Assembly (NCBI RefSeq): GCF_022201045.2
Contig: NC_068560.1
Span: 33,319,001-33,383,000, forward strand
Direction of reading: 5' to 3'
Origin: Citrus sinensis
Lineage: Eukaryota; Streptophyta; Magnoliopsida; Sapindales; Rutaceae
Length of the DNA: 64,000 bases
In this document: positions 43,485 to 57,204 of the stretch, piece by piece
How positions within the stretch are numbered: position 1 is the first letter of the stretch
Layout of the letters: every line of letters starts with the position of its first letter
Position numbers and translations under genes: made by a program
The notes under the pieces: generated by a model
Databases searched by the model: none
Seen by the model: only the letters and a program-made list of their open reading frames with translations
Told to the model about the DNA's origin: nothing

Positions 43485-46400
43485 ATGGCCACGGTACCAA
43501 CTCTTCTCTGCGCAAACCCTTCATTCTTTTTCTCCATAAAACCATCAGCTTCTCGACGTACAACACTCCTCTGCACTAAACCACCCCTCTCCGTTCTCCA
43601 CTTCACTTCATCTCCGTGTTTCCATCAGCGGCGCCGTTTTACTCGCAGCACTGTGGTTAATGCATCTGTTAAGGTGGTCTTTTCTTTTGCTTCATTTTGT
43701 CTACTCTTGTTTGCCCACCCCGTGTTTGATGAAATGCTTGTCCGTTGATGTATCTTTAATTTCATTTTTTGGTCCTGGTATCTTTTTTAGGAGAATTTGA
43801 GTCGTGTTAGGAAGACTTTGGTTGATTTTACGAGCCTGAATTACTGGGTTGTGAGGGACTATTATCGTCTCGTTGAAGCTGTTAATGCGATTGAGCCACA
43901 GATTAAGAGTCTCTCGGATGAGCAGGTTTGTGTTTCACATTGGTTTTCAGATGATTTTAGTATTTTTATCTGAATTAGGAGAATAACGCATTGTGTTCTG
44001 TTCTATGTAGTTGACTGCAAAAACTGCTGAGTTTAAGCAAAGGTTGAGACAAGGGGAGACGCTAGCAGATATTCAGGCTGGTTAGAAGCCATAAATTTTA
44101 GTGTTTCAATATTATTGGATTTTTTTGTAGAGTTATATTATCGTATTGTTCTTATATTAACTTGTTTGCAGAAGCTTTTGCTGTTGTTCGAGAAGCTGCT
44201 AGAAGGAAGCTTGGTATGCGCCATTTTGACGTGCAGGTCCGTCTTTCTCTGTCTATCTGTGCAGATATTTGTGAATGCAACTATTCTTGTCTGCAGATTT
44301 TTTTTTTTTTACATCTGCAAGCGTGCATTGATGCTCATACCAAAATGTGGTTGAATTTATGCATATATGTTTATTTATGTCTTAATTTATTTGTGGAAAT
44401 GTGCTATTTGTTTAGACGTGGGTCTTTGTGTTTCCTAATGTTGCAATTAATGTCAGATTATTGGGGGTGCTGTGCTTCATGATGGGTCCATTGCCGAGAT
44501 GAAAACGGGTGAGGGAAAAACATTGGTTTCTACGTTAGCTGCATATCTTAATGCGTTGACTGGTGAGGGTGTCCATGGTATGTTGTCTATTCTGAAATTT
44601 CTAGAAGTGGTTGCTTTTCAGCAAACAGCTGTGGTTGTTAATTTTCTTAGAGAACTTGTTTATCTCTGCGAAGGGGTTTTAAAGCATATTTCTGAAGTTA
44701 TCAGTACATAATTGAGATAGTTTAATTGTTTGCATTGTTATGTTTGGAAATTCCAAACTTGAATTGTGAATGCTTTGTTGTTTGGTTTACTTGTTTAGTT
44801 GCTAACAAAAAAAATTACATTGTGAATTTTTTTCCATTCCTTAAAAACTAATTTGTTTCTTCTTAAACCAGACTGATTGAATCAGTTTGCTGGATGCCAA
44901 GTGGAATTTTTTCACATTCTTTGATAGTTGTTTACTTGGATATGCAGTATCATGTATATCAGTGTCATGTGCAATGTAGATTACAATATGTTTTTTTCTT
45001 TATGATTGATGGTTTTTTCTAAAAGTATCGTCCTTTCTTTTCACTGAAAATACCTGTTTCTCCAAATTGTAGAAAGGTTAAGATTTAATTTAATTTTTTT
45101 GTTATTTAAAATTACATTTTTGCCTTAAAAGTTTGTGGATACAAGTTGTGAATTTGATTCACCATTCTGAGTTTGGAAGCACTTGCACTATTTTGAATTC
45201 TGTTATTGATGCAGCTTATGTATTTTTTTTTTCCTTCAATGAAATCAGTTCTTTGGTCATGGAAACTTAAAAAAATTAACTAAGGTGAAAACATTTATTC
45301 TCTAAAAGTTAAGGTAGGCTACTGCCGAAACCCAAAACAAAAAAAAAATGAAAAGAGATTTTACATTACTTTGGAGCTTAAGCTTTCAGGAAATGTAAAA
45401 TTTCAAAGTCAATAAGCTTTAGTGCTTTACATGAAAAATGATACTATTGGAAGCTGACCCCCAGATGGCCATTCTTTATGGGTTTCTAATTTGGAGAAAA
45501 GAAGAGTCGTGAAATTCTTGAAGGAATGTGATAGACCCTCGATTTTGTTGTAGAGGAAGTAGATAATTTGACAGGAAAGGGATATGTGTTTTATTGAAAT
45601 TAAAAGGAACAAGCTAGCAGCCACGTAGTTCGAGAGACCTGGTTCTCTCCCAGAGCCAAGGCTCAATACAAATAATTCTCGATATCCATACACTTTCCCT
45701 TGTGCCCCTTTTATTGACTACATATTATCATAAATAATTCCTACCCATAAATACCCAGATTCCATGGCTATTATGACAGATATTGGTTACCATATTCATA
45801 CCCGAACAATGTTCCCAAACTGCCCGTAAATCAAGGTAATTAGCAGCTAGGTACTTCCTCTCTTGCGTCGCGCATATGTGTACCTAATTGGTGGCCTATC
45901 AGAATGCTTATATTGGCGGTAAGGAATGTGGAAATTCTTGAAGTACTGGCATGAGAAATTAATGAACAGTTTTATAGAATATGATGGATATAATAATCAA
46001 AAGAATGTTAAACAAAGGGGGACATAATTACGTGAGTGGTGCTTTTACACATTTTTTATTCTGGTGACCAATCGCATGCAAGTAATTTGATTTTTTCCCC
46101 CAAAGCCCAGCAGTGGTCTTCTTACAGTATATTGCAATTTGATGGAACCTGTAGTTCAAGCAATGCTACACTGCATCCTTTTTGCATGACACTGATGATG
46201 TTGCATTTTTTGTTGACAGTGGTGACTGTTAATGATTACCTGGCTCAACGAGATGCTGAGTGGATGGGGCGTGTTCATCGCTTCTTAGGTCTTTCAGTTG
46301 GTCTTATTCAGGTATATATTCACTACAGAGTAAGAAATACTAAAAATTGAATTCCAAGAATAATATGCTGGAGGCTTGAGCGACTGAAGCTGATTCCTGG

Positions 46401-49400
46401 AAAGCCTCTTTGTTTTGCAAGAAACATTGTTTTGAATCACTTAAAATTCTAAAACTTTTCCTGCAAATAACTGTAATTTTATCTGCTAATGCTTTCATAT
46501 TTAGAGAGGGATGACTCCTGAAGAGAGAAGATCCAATTACAGATGTGATATAACATACACCAACAATTCTGTAAGTCATTCCTAACTCGTGGTGATTTAG
46601 TACATTTTCCTGTTAGTTGGTAAGTGCATGTTGTTTCATTTTGGACTTAATGGCGGTTACTTGGGTGCATTGTTGACGTGTCTAACTGCACTTGAATGGC
46701 ATTTCGGTGCCTTCCACCCAAATGTTTCTTGTTTCTGACGCAAAATATCATTCTGAATGCCCTCAGGAACTTGGTTTTGATTACTTGCGGGATAATCTTG
46801 CTGCAAATAGTGAACAACTTGTGATGAGATGGTATGTTTTAGGACTGTTTTCAGATTTCTTCTTATTTATTTTAATGGACCAATATTGAATAACTCAAAA
46901 AACAGGCCGAAGCCATTTCATTTTGCGATAGTTGATGAAGTTGACTCTGTTCTCATTGATGAGGGGAGAAATCCATTGTTAATAAGTGGTGAGGTAATTT
47001 AGGGCTGCTTCTTTGGTGGCCGCTCTCGATCAATTATATGGAAGCTATTGTAGAATCTCTTATCAATTATTGGTATTCAAATAGGTTACAAACTTTTTGA
47101 GTTGAACTAAAAATTGCAAAGTAGCTTCACAATAGATGTTTCCTCTTCTCCCTTTGCATATCAGGCTAGTAAAGATGTTGCACGATATCCAGTAGCTGCA
47201 AAAGTTGCTGAGCTGCTGGTGCAGGGTCTTGTAAGTCCAATTCCTTGCCTTCGTGTTTATTACAACTTCAAGTACCTCAGCTGCTCTTCAGCTGACAAGT
47301 ATATTAGAACTTTATATTATACATAAAGCACTGATATAAATAAAGTAACTTCTTTCTGCCTCAATGTGGTTGACAGCATTACACTGTGGAACTTAAGAAT
47401 AATTCAGTCGAATTGACTGAGGAAGGAATAGCTCTTGCTGAGATGGCTCTTGAAACTAATGATCTATGGGATGAAAATGATCCTTGGGCAAGGTGAATAT
47501 GAAAGTCCTGTTTCTATCTGTAAATCCATTACTGCGATTGACTAAACATGGGAACTTCAAAATAAATCCTTTATTTGCTTTTTTATAAATTTTATTCTTT
47601 ACTGGACTCTTGTTAAAGCTTTCTTGTAAATATTTAGAACATTTGTACTCCCGATAATATATATATATATATATTATTTTATTTTATTTCTACATTGAAC
47701 ATGTTGTGAAATATTGTGATTTGGAATCAATCTGGATAAAAAGAAAAAGGTCTGGTCAGTTCTAAAATACCAAATCCTGACCAGAGTTGCACTGGCTAAT
47801 ATTTCAATTTTCATCCTCGTGGTTATCATTGATAATTTGCAGATTTGTGATGAATGCTCTGAAAGCTAAAGAGTTTTATCGACGGGATGTCCAGTACATT
47901 GTTAGGAATGGGAAGGCTCTTATAATTAATGAGGTATTAGAATAACATCTATCTGGTGGCTTGATTTTAATGCCTATTGTCACTTTTTCACCCTTTTTTG
48001 CATTTCAACATGTAATGAATTTCGTATTAGCAAATATATACATGTTTGCTTTTGTGTGTGGGTGTGATATTGTCTGTTGTGTGCACGTCTGTCTTTACCT
48101 ATGATTGTTATCCCAAAGATAATAATTGTTTGTTTCATTATTAGTTGCTTGCTCAGACACCAAAAAGCCTGGCTATGTTTAATATTTTAATTAGATGAGT
48201 GAATACACATGGAATTGCAAAAGAGGTATGCTTCTGCAGCCTCTTAAGCAGCATCTCTGTGATTGATTTATTAGGTTTTGATTATTGCAATCTGTTCCAA
48301 AAAAATGTCATGGATTGAATTTAACAAACCAACTTTCAGTATATCTATCATGAAATCATGAACTTGGACAAAAATGATACATATGATGATGTAACCAATG
48401 CTACCACATTTTGAGGTGCTTTGTTTCATACTCATTAGATGAATGATTTATGAAACTTCTGCAGCTGACTGGCAGAGTTGAAGAGAAACGGAGGTGGTCA
48501 GAAGGAATTCACCAAGCTGTAGAGGCTAAAGAGGGCTTAAAGATTCAGGTACATGTTAATATTATTGAACATATTCCTGGATTATTTTCAACAACAATTA
48601 CATTAGTTATGGTTGTGTTTCTCTAATTCAATGTTAAGGCCGATTCAGTTGTTGTGGCTCAAATCACATACCAGTCACTGTTTAAGCTCTACCCAAAGCT
48701 CTCAGGGATGACTGGGACTGCAAAAACTGAAGTAAGGATGATCATACGAAGTCTATCATTCTATTCAAGCAATAATTATTTTCAGTTTTCATGCAACATT
48801 TTTGCTTTGTGTCATTTCAGGAAAAGGAATTCTTGAAAATGTTCGAGATGCCGGTTATTGAAGTGCCCACAAATTTGCCAAATATTCGTGTCGATTTACC
48901 CATACAATCTTTTGCTGTAGGTCATTGTATATTTGTTGTCCATTTTTTGAGATGAAACTAGCATTAAAAGATCTAACTTTTGTTTTCAAAATGAGTTATA
49001 CTTTGAATTCTGCATTTTCTCAGACTGCTAGGGGGAAATGGGAATATGCTCGTCAAGAAGTTGAATCCATGTTCAGACTTGGCCGCCCTGTTTTAGTTGG
49101 CACCACTAGGTAAATTCTGGTTGATGGTATTAGAATAGTGAATGACGAATAGTGCGGATTCAATATTTTATATGGCAAAATTATCGTATCCTTACATCTG
49201 TAGCCTAGTAAAAAAATTTTGCTAGGTGTTATAATGTTTAAAATGTGTATCCAATTCAAAGTAGCTTGCATTGCAATCTGCATATTGAGCAAATTTTTCC
49301 TGGCATACGTAATTGGAATTTCTATCTTATACATAAGTTTTATGATCTGGAAATTTCCTATTTAAGAGCTGCCTTTGTACCTTTGTCCATCTTACAATTG

Positions 49401-52400
49401 GTTGGAGGCAGTAGACTTGCAAGTTGGCATGCATTGAAAAATAATGAAACTGGCTCCTATTTCTACCATTTTTGAGTTGGTAAATCTTGTCAGTGCTGCT
49501 GCTCTTTTATATTTTATTTTGGGCTTTCAAGGGTTCTGCTGTACTCTTGAATGGTTTATAACTGCTCACACTGGGAGGTCAGGAATCCTACAAGGATGAT
49601 TAGCTATTGGATTAGCCCTTCTTGTATGAAGAGAAAGTTTGGATCTGCTTTGCATGGATGTGATTTGTTCACTAAAGAGAGGACCTTTATTTTTTCAATA
49701 CAGCTGGTTTGCTGACTTGTAATCAGATTTAAATTTAAGTCAAACACTATTGGGGATGAGAGTGTCTGTATCCAATGAGAATATGTCTACCATGTTAAGT
49801 AGGCTATGATTGAAACTTTTTCAGAAAGGAATATTGTCTGGCTATTGCAGTGTTGCTATTATTCCCTGATGGGAGAACATATAAGTGTTATGTGCTGTCA
49901 TTTCATTAGATTAATTCTTGTCCTCTTACCATTTAGGTGCACATTTTATCCTTTGTTGCCATCAAATGCTAATTATTTAGCTTTAAGTACCAATCATGAA
50001 ATTTCTGCTTTCCATTAACTTATTTTTATCTTTATCTTTATTTTTATTTATTTATTTTTTTTTTGTGAGGAAAGTTACGCTATTGGTTAGATGTATTTGT
50101 TAAATATTCAAATTGCTGTTTCTTATCTTTTTGATGCAGTGTTGAGAATTCTGAATACTTGTCAGATCTGCTGAAGCAACAGGGAATTCCTCACAATGTA
50201 CTGAATGCAAGGCCCAAGGTTTGTTAATTTTGTACTAAATGCTATGTGGATAAAAATTGTTGATATAGGATTTTTGTTTTATAACCTATCATTACGTAAC
50301 TTTTACCAGTCTGTAATTTGCCATTATTTCCTCAGTATGCTGCAAGGGAAGCTGAAACTGTTGCACAGGCAGGGCGAAAATATGCTATTACCATTTCTAC
50401 AAATATGGCCGGCAGGGGAACTGATATAATTTTGGGAGGAAATCCAAAAGTAAGTCTGCTTGCTTGATGATTTATTTTATACTTTGTAAATTGTAGACAT
50501 AATTGCACTTTAGCATTGTTTCTGAGTATTGACAGTAATAAAATGTGTACTTGCATATTCTCATGCATTTTTATTTGTTATATCTTTGTTAGGAGCTTCT
50601 TTTGATATTAAGGGAATTGACTTCTTACTCGGTGTTGTAATATATACAGATGCTTGCAAAGAAAATTATAGAGGACAGATTGCTTCCGCTTCTGACACGA
50701 GAGGCCCTTAATGTTGAAGTTGATGACAAAACTAGCTCGCCGAAGGTGGTTACTTGGGTTACTATTAGCTGTCACACAAATTTAGATTTTAACTATTCTT
50801 TTGATGTAGGTACTGTCCGAGATAAAGCTTGGATCATCATCATTAGCTTTGCTAGCTAAGGCAGCCCTATTGGGTTTGTGACTGCACTTTTTTTTTTCCA
50901 AAAAAAAAATATTCCGGGTTATCTTGTATAAATACTTTTACAGTAATCACAATGTTATTTATTCTTATTGTGATGGCATTTTTTCCATTTCACATGTGAA
51001 TCACAGCTAAATATGTTGGCAAAGCTGAGGGTAAGAGCTGGACATATCAAGAGGCAAAATCATTTTTCTCTGAATCTGTGGAAATGAGTCAGTCGATGAA
51101 TCTGAAAGAGTTACAGAAGCTCATTGACAAACAATCTGCGATGTACCCTCTTGGCCCTACTGTAGCTCTGACTTATCTCTCAGTTTTAAAGGACTGTGAA
51201 GTTCACTGTTCCAATGAAGGGTCTGAAGTGAAAAGACTTGGGGGGCTTCATGTGATTGGGACATCTTTGCATGAGTCTCGGAGAATAGATAACCAGGTGA
51301 GCAATTGAATGTAGCGAAAATATAGTTGAAGCAATTTCGTATCAAACAGTCCATTTAATTAGTTTTCAGAAGGTATATTTATTCTTTATATGCTACATTT
51401 GCTTAAACAATTGGCAGTCAAAATCAAGAAAACTGCTTCTTCTTTTTTAATCAACTAAACAGTGTCTAAGCTTGTGCCTTTTGTTGTGTCCTACCCCCCC
51501 ACTCTCTCAATCAGATATGATATAAGTCAGTTGTTCAACAGGCTATGTAAATTATCCATCCTTGTTTAATTGGGCTTAGTTCAGCTAGTTTAAATTTGGT
51601 AACTAAAATTTGTTCATCACTGCTTTTGTATATATGTTGCTAAAATTGACTATTCGTCCATGTCTTCTCTGGTGATATTATTAGTTTGTAGTTGTTAAGA
51701 GAGCATGATGAATATAGTTAAGGGGAAATGAGAAAGAGATGGTGGAGAAAAGAGTAAAGCATGGGATACTGAAGCAACTTGAAAGCTGATGGTATAGGTA
51801 TAGCTGAAAGACATGATGAAAGAATATATAATATCCATGTTTCATTTCATTGCTTTCTTTTCAACAGCTTTTCTTCATGGCTGTCATGCAACGAATAAAG
51901 TTAAACTTGATGATCTGAAGCTTCTCTATGTTGCAAATTAGTAATTTATTTGTTGTTACAGTACTTTGTCATCCAACTCAGAGATAGTTCTAATTTTTTT
52001 ATGACAATGATTTTTCTAGCTTCGTGGCAGAGCAGGACGGCAAGGGGATCCTGGATCAACACGGTTTATGGTGAGGTACTGTGCCTCTTGCGATTTGTTT
52101 TCCTCTTGAATAAAATTATAAACTCATAGCCGTACAAGTATTAATTGTTTCTGTTAACTGTATGCTCTTTTCACACTTAAATTATAAGAAACTCTAATAA
52201 TCAATGATTTCAAAACTGTAAAAATCAATAAGAAAAATTTTTCATCCTAAAAAGATAGAGAGAGAAATGGACACTATAAGTTTATTTTTGGAGCTGCAAA
52301 AATTTAACCCTCTCCTGATAAGTTAACCCTCTTGTTTGAAAGCTTAATGCATCTTCTTGGGACAGAAATGCTCTTTTCATTAAAACAATTATTGGGCCTT

Positions 52401-55400
52401 TTGAAACTCTTGATTTGATCAACTTTGATCTATTGACTGCAAATCAATGGATGCCCGCCTTATCTTTTTCTATATCTTACATGCTTCTGAGCAGACAAGA
52501 CACATTTCTGTGTAGCTTTTCCCATTCTTTTTAATAACTAAAATGAGTCACTTGCTCAAACTCCAATGCTTACGGAGAGCGGATGAGTGATGAAATGAAG
52601 CGGTCTGCCCAAATTTTCTGACACTAAAAAACCAGATTGACAGTTTCAAGCGATGAATAGATGGACTGAAAGTAAGATCGATGGGTGACCTTTAAAGTCC
52701 TTTTGTCATGCACTTATCAGAATAAAAAATAATGGGGGAAAAATATGAAGTTTTATTTTTTAAGATTCCATATGTATAGACAAAGATAAATGCAACTTGC
52801 TACTTGGTTTTTGCCATGGTTGTTTGGCCTGAAGATGCTTGAAGAGAAATTTTAGCACACGACTTTGATGCTTTATTTCTTGTGTCTGATTAATGATGTG
52901 AATTATTTTGTATAAAACACAGTTCTAATGGTTCTAAAAAAATATAAAATTTGATTGACTGCTCCAAGAATACCATAACACTTTTCTTCCACATTGTTGT
53001 GGTAGTCAATTGTTGTAGTGTCTACTTGTGTAACAGCTTGCAAGACGAGATGTTTCAAAAGTTTAGTTTTGACACTTCATGGGCTGTAGATCTTATATCA
53101 CGAATTACCAATGATGAGGATATGCCAATTGAAGGTGATGCGATTGTAAGACAGGTGATGGTCTACCTCATGTTCTTGATGGCATTTGCAATTTGTTTTT
53201 TCATGTATATCGTCTTTCTTTATTCAAATTTAAATGTACCATCATCTCATGACTGATCTGGACCATCACGAATTTTAGCTTTTAGGCTTGCAAATTAGTG
53301 CAGAGAAGTACTACTTTGGCATAAGGAAGAGCTTGGTTGAGTTTGATGAAGTATTAGAGGTATGTGTAAAAATATTTCATAATGTTTCATTTGTGTACCC
53401 TGCCGAAGTCGTTGGTAAATCATGGATTTGATTGGGTCTTAATGAACTTAAGAATCATGAAGGAGACTGCCCCGAAATTGTTAGGCAAGAAAGATAAATT
53501 CATCATAAAGTCCCAAACTTTTTCTTTTGCACTTTTTCCTGTTAAACTTAAACTGGTTCGGTATTGTAAACACATACACAGATATCCTTTGATACTACAA
53601 TCATTAGTTATGATTGCGCTAATTTTGTTCATTCTTCTTCTATCAGGTTCAAAGGAAGCATGTGTATGACCTTAGGCAATCAATCCTAACGGGTGCTAAT
53701 GAAAGTTGTTCTCAGCAGATATTCCAGTAAGGGCCTCTATGAAGTTGTGTACAGTATACACACATATTCATTACCTATTGTAGCTGACTTCCTGATTTCA
53801 ATACGAATTATATTACAAATCCCTTAGCAGTACCCCTTCACAAGTCTATTGCTTTTAACAAAACGGCTGAGCAAATGTTGAAAAGAATTTTAAAAAAATG
53901 GAGGATAGAAATGACAGTATTGTTGGTTGATTAACAAAGTCACCTTCACTGTCTTTTCTTAGTGAAATTTTTACCAAACTCTGCGGCATTGATAATTGAC
54001 TTAGTAGGATGGATAGCCATAATGTAACCTGAGTTGCATGCTGTTTACAGTAGAGAGTTTAATATCACTTATCACCTGTATCATTGTTAAGAGTGAAATT
54101 GTGAAGTGTGGTGAATTCATGTTACTAGAACTTTCGGTTTAGAGTGTAGAAAAATGGGTGAGAGAATATTAGAATCCATTACTGCTTGCTATCTTTCTCT
54201 CATTTTGCTCGTTTATGAACACATAGAGGTTTCTTTGATTTGGATTCCAAGGATTATTTTCCCACTTCATTATGTTGGCATATGAGACTTGAATGCTTCT
54301 TTTCATTTTGTATCAGATGGATGACTGTATAATTCTTAAGTTTAGCTATAAATATTTATTGTTATTGAAGAGAGCTGCTTATAGGTACATGCAAGCAGTG
54401 GTAGATGAAATCATCTTTGGAAATGTTGATCCACTAAAGGTAGGTTGGTTTACCTTTAAAATGTCGTATACTGCTTCCCACCAATTCTTACTAAATTTCC
54501 TTAATTAATTCACTTGCTAGCATCCCAGATACTGGAGTTTGGATAAGTTATTGAAGGAGTTTATTGCAATTGCAGGGAAGATATTGGACGGTAAGCTTAT
54601 TTATAATCACCGGTTGGATAATTAATTCTCAACATAAATGCTTATGAAATGGAATTTTCCCAGACTTATTTGCAGGGATATCTGGGGATACTTTGCTCAA
54701 ATCCATTGAGGAGCTGCCTGAATTGAATTCCATAGACATTAACAACTTTTACTTCCCAGACTTGCCAAAGCCTCCAAATTTGTTTAGAGGAATCCGCAGG
54801 AAGAGTTCTTCGTTAAAACGCTGGCTTGCTATTTGCTCTGATGATTTGACCAAGTGAGCACAATCTTGATAAAGATGTATAATTGGCAATTGCTATTGTA
54901 TCTTGGACGTATTTCTACAATTTTTTGTATTCTATGATCCACTGATATGTCTGCTGCAGGAATGGAAGGTATCGGGCAACCACTAATCTCCTCCGCAAGT
55001 ACCTTGGAGACATTCTTATTGCCTCATATTTGAATGTTGTACAAGAATCTCGATATGATGATGTGTACATGAAAGAGGTTGAGGTGAAGTTTTTGCTTCA
55101 AGTGCTATTTTCTTCTGTGGACTGGAAACTTTGTTTGAGTGACCCAATTGAAACAAAAACAAGTTGATAATTTTATTTGTTCATATATTAAGGGCTTCCT
55201 GGTGCATTTATTCATAATTTTGCCTCGGTACTTTTAGTTGACATCAGTAAATTATGCCAAACTTTGGCCTTGGAGATTACGACTTTCCACGTTCCGTGAC
55301 AACATGTTGCATCATAGGAGCAATAATCCAAAAACTCAAATCCATCAAATGAAAATTTCAACTTTAAGCAATGTCTTCTATAAACTGCTTTAGTGGGTGT

Positions 55401-56062
55401 AAGTTCTAGTTAATTCAATTTCATTCATTCACCGGTTTTTTCAGCCTTTTATTTGAGTGATGAAATCAAGTCATTTCCTGGACATGCTATTTCTATTATG
55501 CTTTGCTTTTTGTAGCATAGAAAATGTGTAAAATTTTGTTTGATGAATATGTTTGCTGTTACTAGAAATGATGCAATTCTGTGGAAAAATAGTGTAAAGG
55601 AAGTTTTACTTGTCTTCTAGAATTTTTTTACCCCTGAAGGATCATATCCAGATTCTAGAATTCTGGACTGTTGTTTTACTGGTTGTTCAGAAATTTTACT
55701 GTTGTTTTACTGGTTGATGACTTTCTCCTTTGGAATACAGAGGGCAGTTCTTGTCAAGACTCTAGATTGTTTCTGGCGAGATCATCTCATAAACATGAAT
55801 CGACTTAGTTCAGCGGTATATCATAATATATACTTTTCTCAGATTTAACTAAATTTGGGTATCCTATAAGCATGTTCTAACAAGGAAAATCTGTTAGGTA
55901 AATGTAAGAAGCTTTGGTCACAGGAATCCTCTTGAAGAATATAAGATTGATGGGTGTCGATTTTTCATCTCGATGCTCAGTGCAACCAGGAGGCTAACCG
56001 TAGAATCACTTGTCCAGTATTGGTCATCACCGATGGAGTCCCAAGAACTGTTTCTATCATAA
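43485..56062 (+). CDS. SECA2: Protein translocase subunit SECA2, chloroplastic
   Basis: Thirty-one exons join in frame, giving 1059 residues: 43485-43673, 43791-43925, 44011-44080, 44172-44236, 44457-44577, 46220-46311, 46505-46570, 46767-46831, 46906-46993, 47165-47230, 47377-47492, 47843-47933, 48465-48548, 48639-48731, 48821-48916, 49024-49109, 50140-50218, 50336-50449, 50650-50745, 50810-50873, 51007-51296, 52020-52075, 53037-53154, 53279-53359, 53647-53726, 54385-54439, 54521-54590, 54664-54853, 54960-55083, 55741-55815, 55898-56062. Residues 1-60 are Ser/Arg-rich, a plastid transit peptide. Walker A is EMKTGEGKT (about 167-175), Walker B ends DEVD (about 278-281), and the second motor half holds TNMAGRGTD and [11 protein letters not shown] (about 724-734). 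It ends at ELFLS with no zinc-binding tail. SecA2 is the motor of the second plastid Sec system (SCY2), which inserts envelope proteins. Exon 22 uses a donor 5 bases past a first GT; only this keeps the frame. Confidence 0.95.
45529..45901. mobile_element. Solo LTR in SECA2 intron 5
   Basis: A 373-bp segment starting TGATAGACC and ending GGCCTATCA (TG...CA with a 6-bp inverted TGATAG/CTATCA), flanked by exact duplications GAATG at 45524-45528 and 45902-45906. It lies inside the longest intron of SECA2 (44578-46219). No second LTR, primer-binding site or coding domain is near, so it is a solo LTR. Confidence 0.85.
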
Positions 56063-57204
56063 TAAAGGTATGCATTGCTTCTGCTCAAGTTTCTACTCCT
56101 TATCATGTTCAATTTTTTCAAAAACGTGTATATTTATGTTACGGTCTAGATGTTTATTATCATTCTTTTTTTTGGTTTGTTTTTGTGGTGGTGGGGGGGG
56201 GGGGGGGGGGGGGTGGTGGTGGTGTCTTGTAAAGAAGAGAAAATTCTTCATGTTAACTGTTTTCCGGTTGGCAGGATTTTGGTAGTGCATTCATACTCTG
56301 GAATTGTAACTTTGCATTGAGTGGATGCTGCCACTTCTAATCATAGTTGTACTTTTGTCCGGTAAACTAGAGTTCAAGCCAATCCAACAATATACTAGAG
56401 AAATTTCTCAGCTGCAGAGTAGCGGAGGTATTATAATTTAGCTAATATTCTGTTTGTCTCACTTAAATGATTCGGGAAACAAGGTTAAATTAAATGATTC
56501 TCATTGAACGGCATAATAAAAAGGTGACATGCAATATTAGTAAGATTCTATTTGCTATGGAGCATCCAAGCATGCCTAGACCTCTTGCAGCCTAACCAAG
56601 ATTCTCTCTTAGAGATGAGCAGGATTGGTGAAATATCGAGTTTATTCTGCTGCAATTGAAGAAATAACTAGGTAGAGTTGCCGGGAGCCTTTTTGTTGAC
56701 TTTGTTCGGTCTTGAAGAGGTTTTGTTATTAATAAGCTTTTAATATGGCATTTACAAAAGCTCTGTGGTTGTTTGATCACTTAGTTAACACAAGATTTAT
56801 GACGTGGTGCAAAAGGGATACTAAATATTGTTCTAATACACATTCTTGAAACTTAAAATAGAAGGGCTTTGACAAGAGAGGAAAAAAAATCTCAAGAAAA
56901 CAAGCAGAATATTATTGATAAGGCTATTAAAAAGAAATAAGCATGGTAAATTTATCTATATTAGTTGTAATTGATCCTAATTTAAATAAATTTATAATTC
57001 ATTAAGAAGAAAATATAGAGCAAATCTTAAATTAACTAAAAGAGGAAAATTAAATTTATATTCCTACTGTGACTTTATTGTCGTATTTTAAATACGCATG
57101 TAATACAGAAGACATCCAAGTTTTAAGATTAACAATGGAGGGCGTTATATAGCGAATATTCTCATACAAATTCATTTTATCATTTTCTGTGTATAAAATG
57201 CACT
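56063..57204. other. Convergent 3' regions of SECA2 and the BAT1-like gene
   Basis: The SECA2 3' UTR begins right after the stop codon at 56062. Within it lies a long G run (56183-56212) followed by GGT repeats. The right end is the 3' UTR of the minus-strand permease. No gene in between. Confidence 0.6.
56183..56221. repeat. Poly-G run and TGG repeats
   Basis: GTGGTGG, then a run of more than 20 G, then GGTGGTGGTGG. Could fold as a G-quadruplex on the plus strand and is a likely place for length errors in assembly. Confidence 0.85.

Noticed and set aside
52071..52072. First GT after the exon coding RFM as the SECA2 exon 22 donor
   Set aside because: Using it puts the next exon out of frame; the GT five bases later restores RFMVSLQDEMF.
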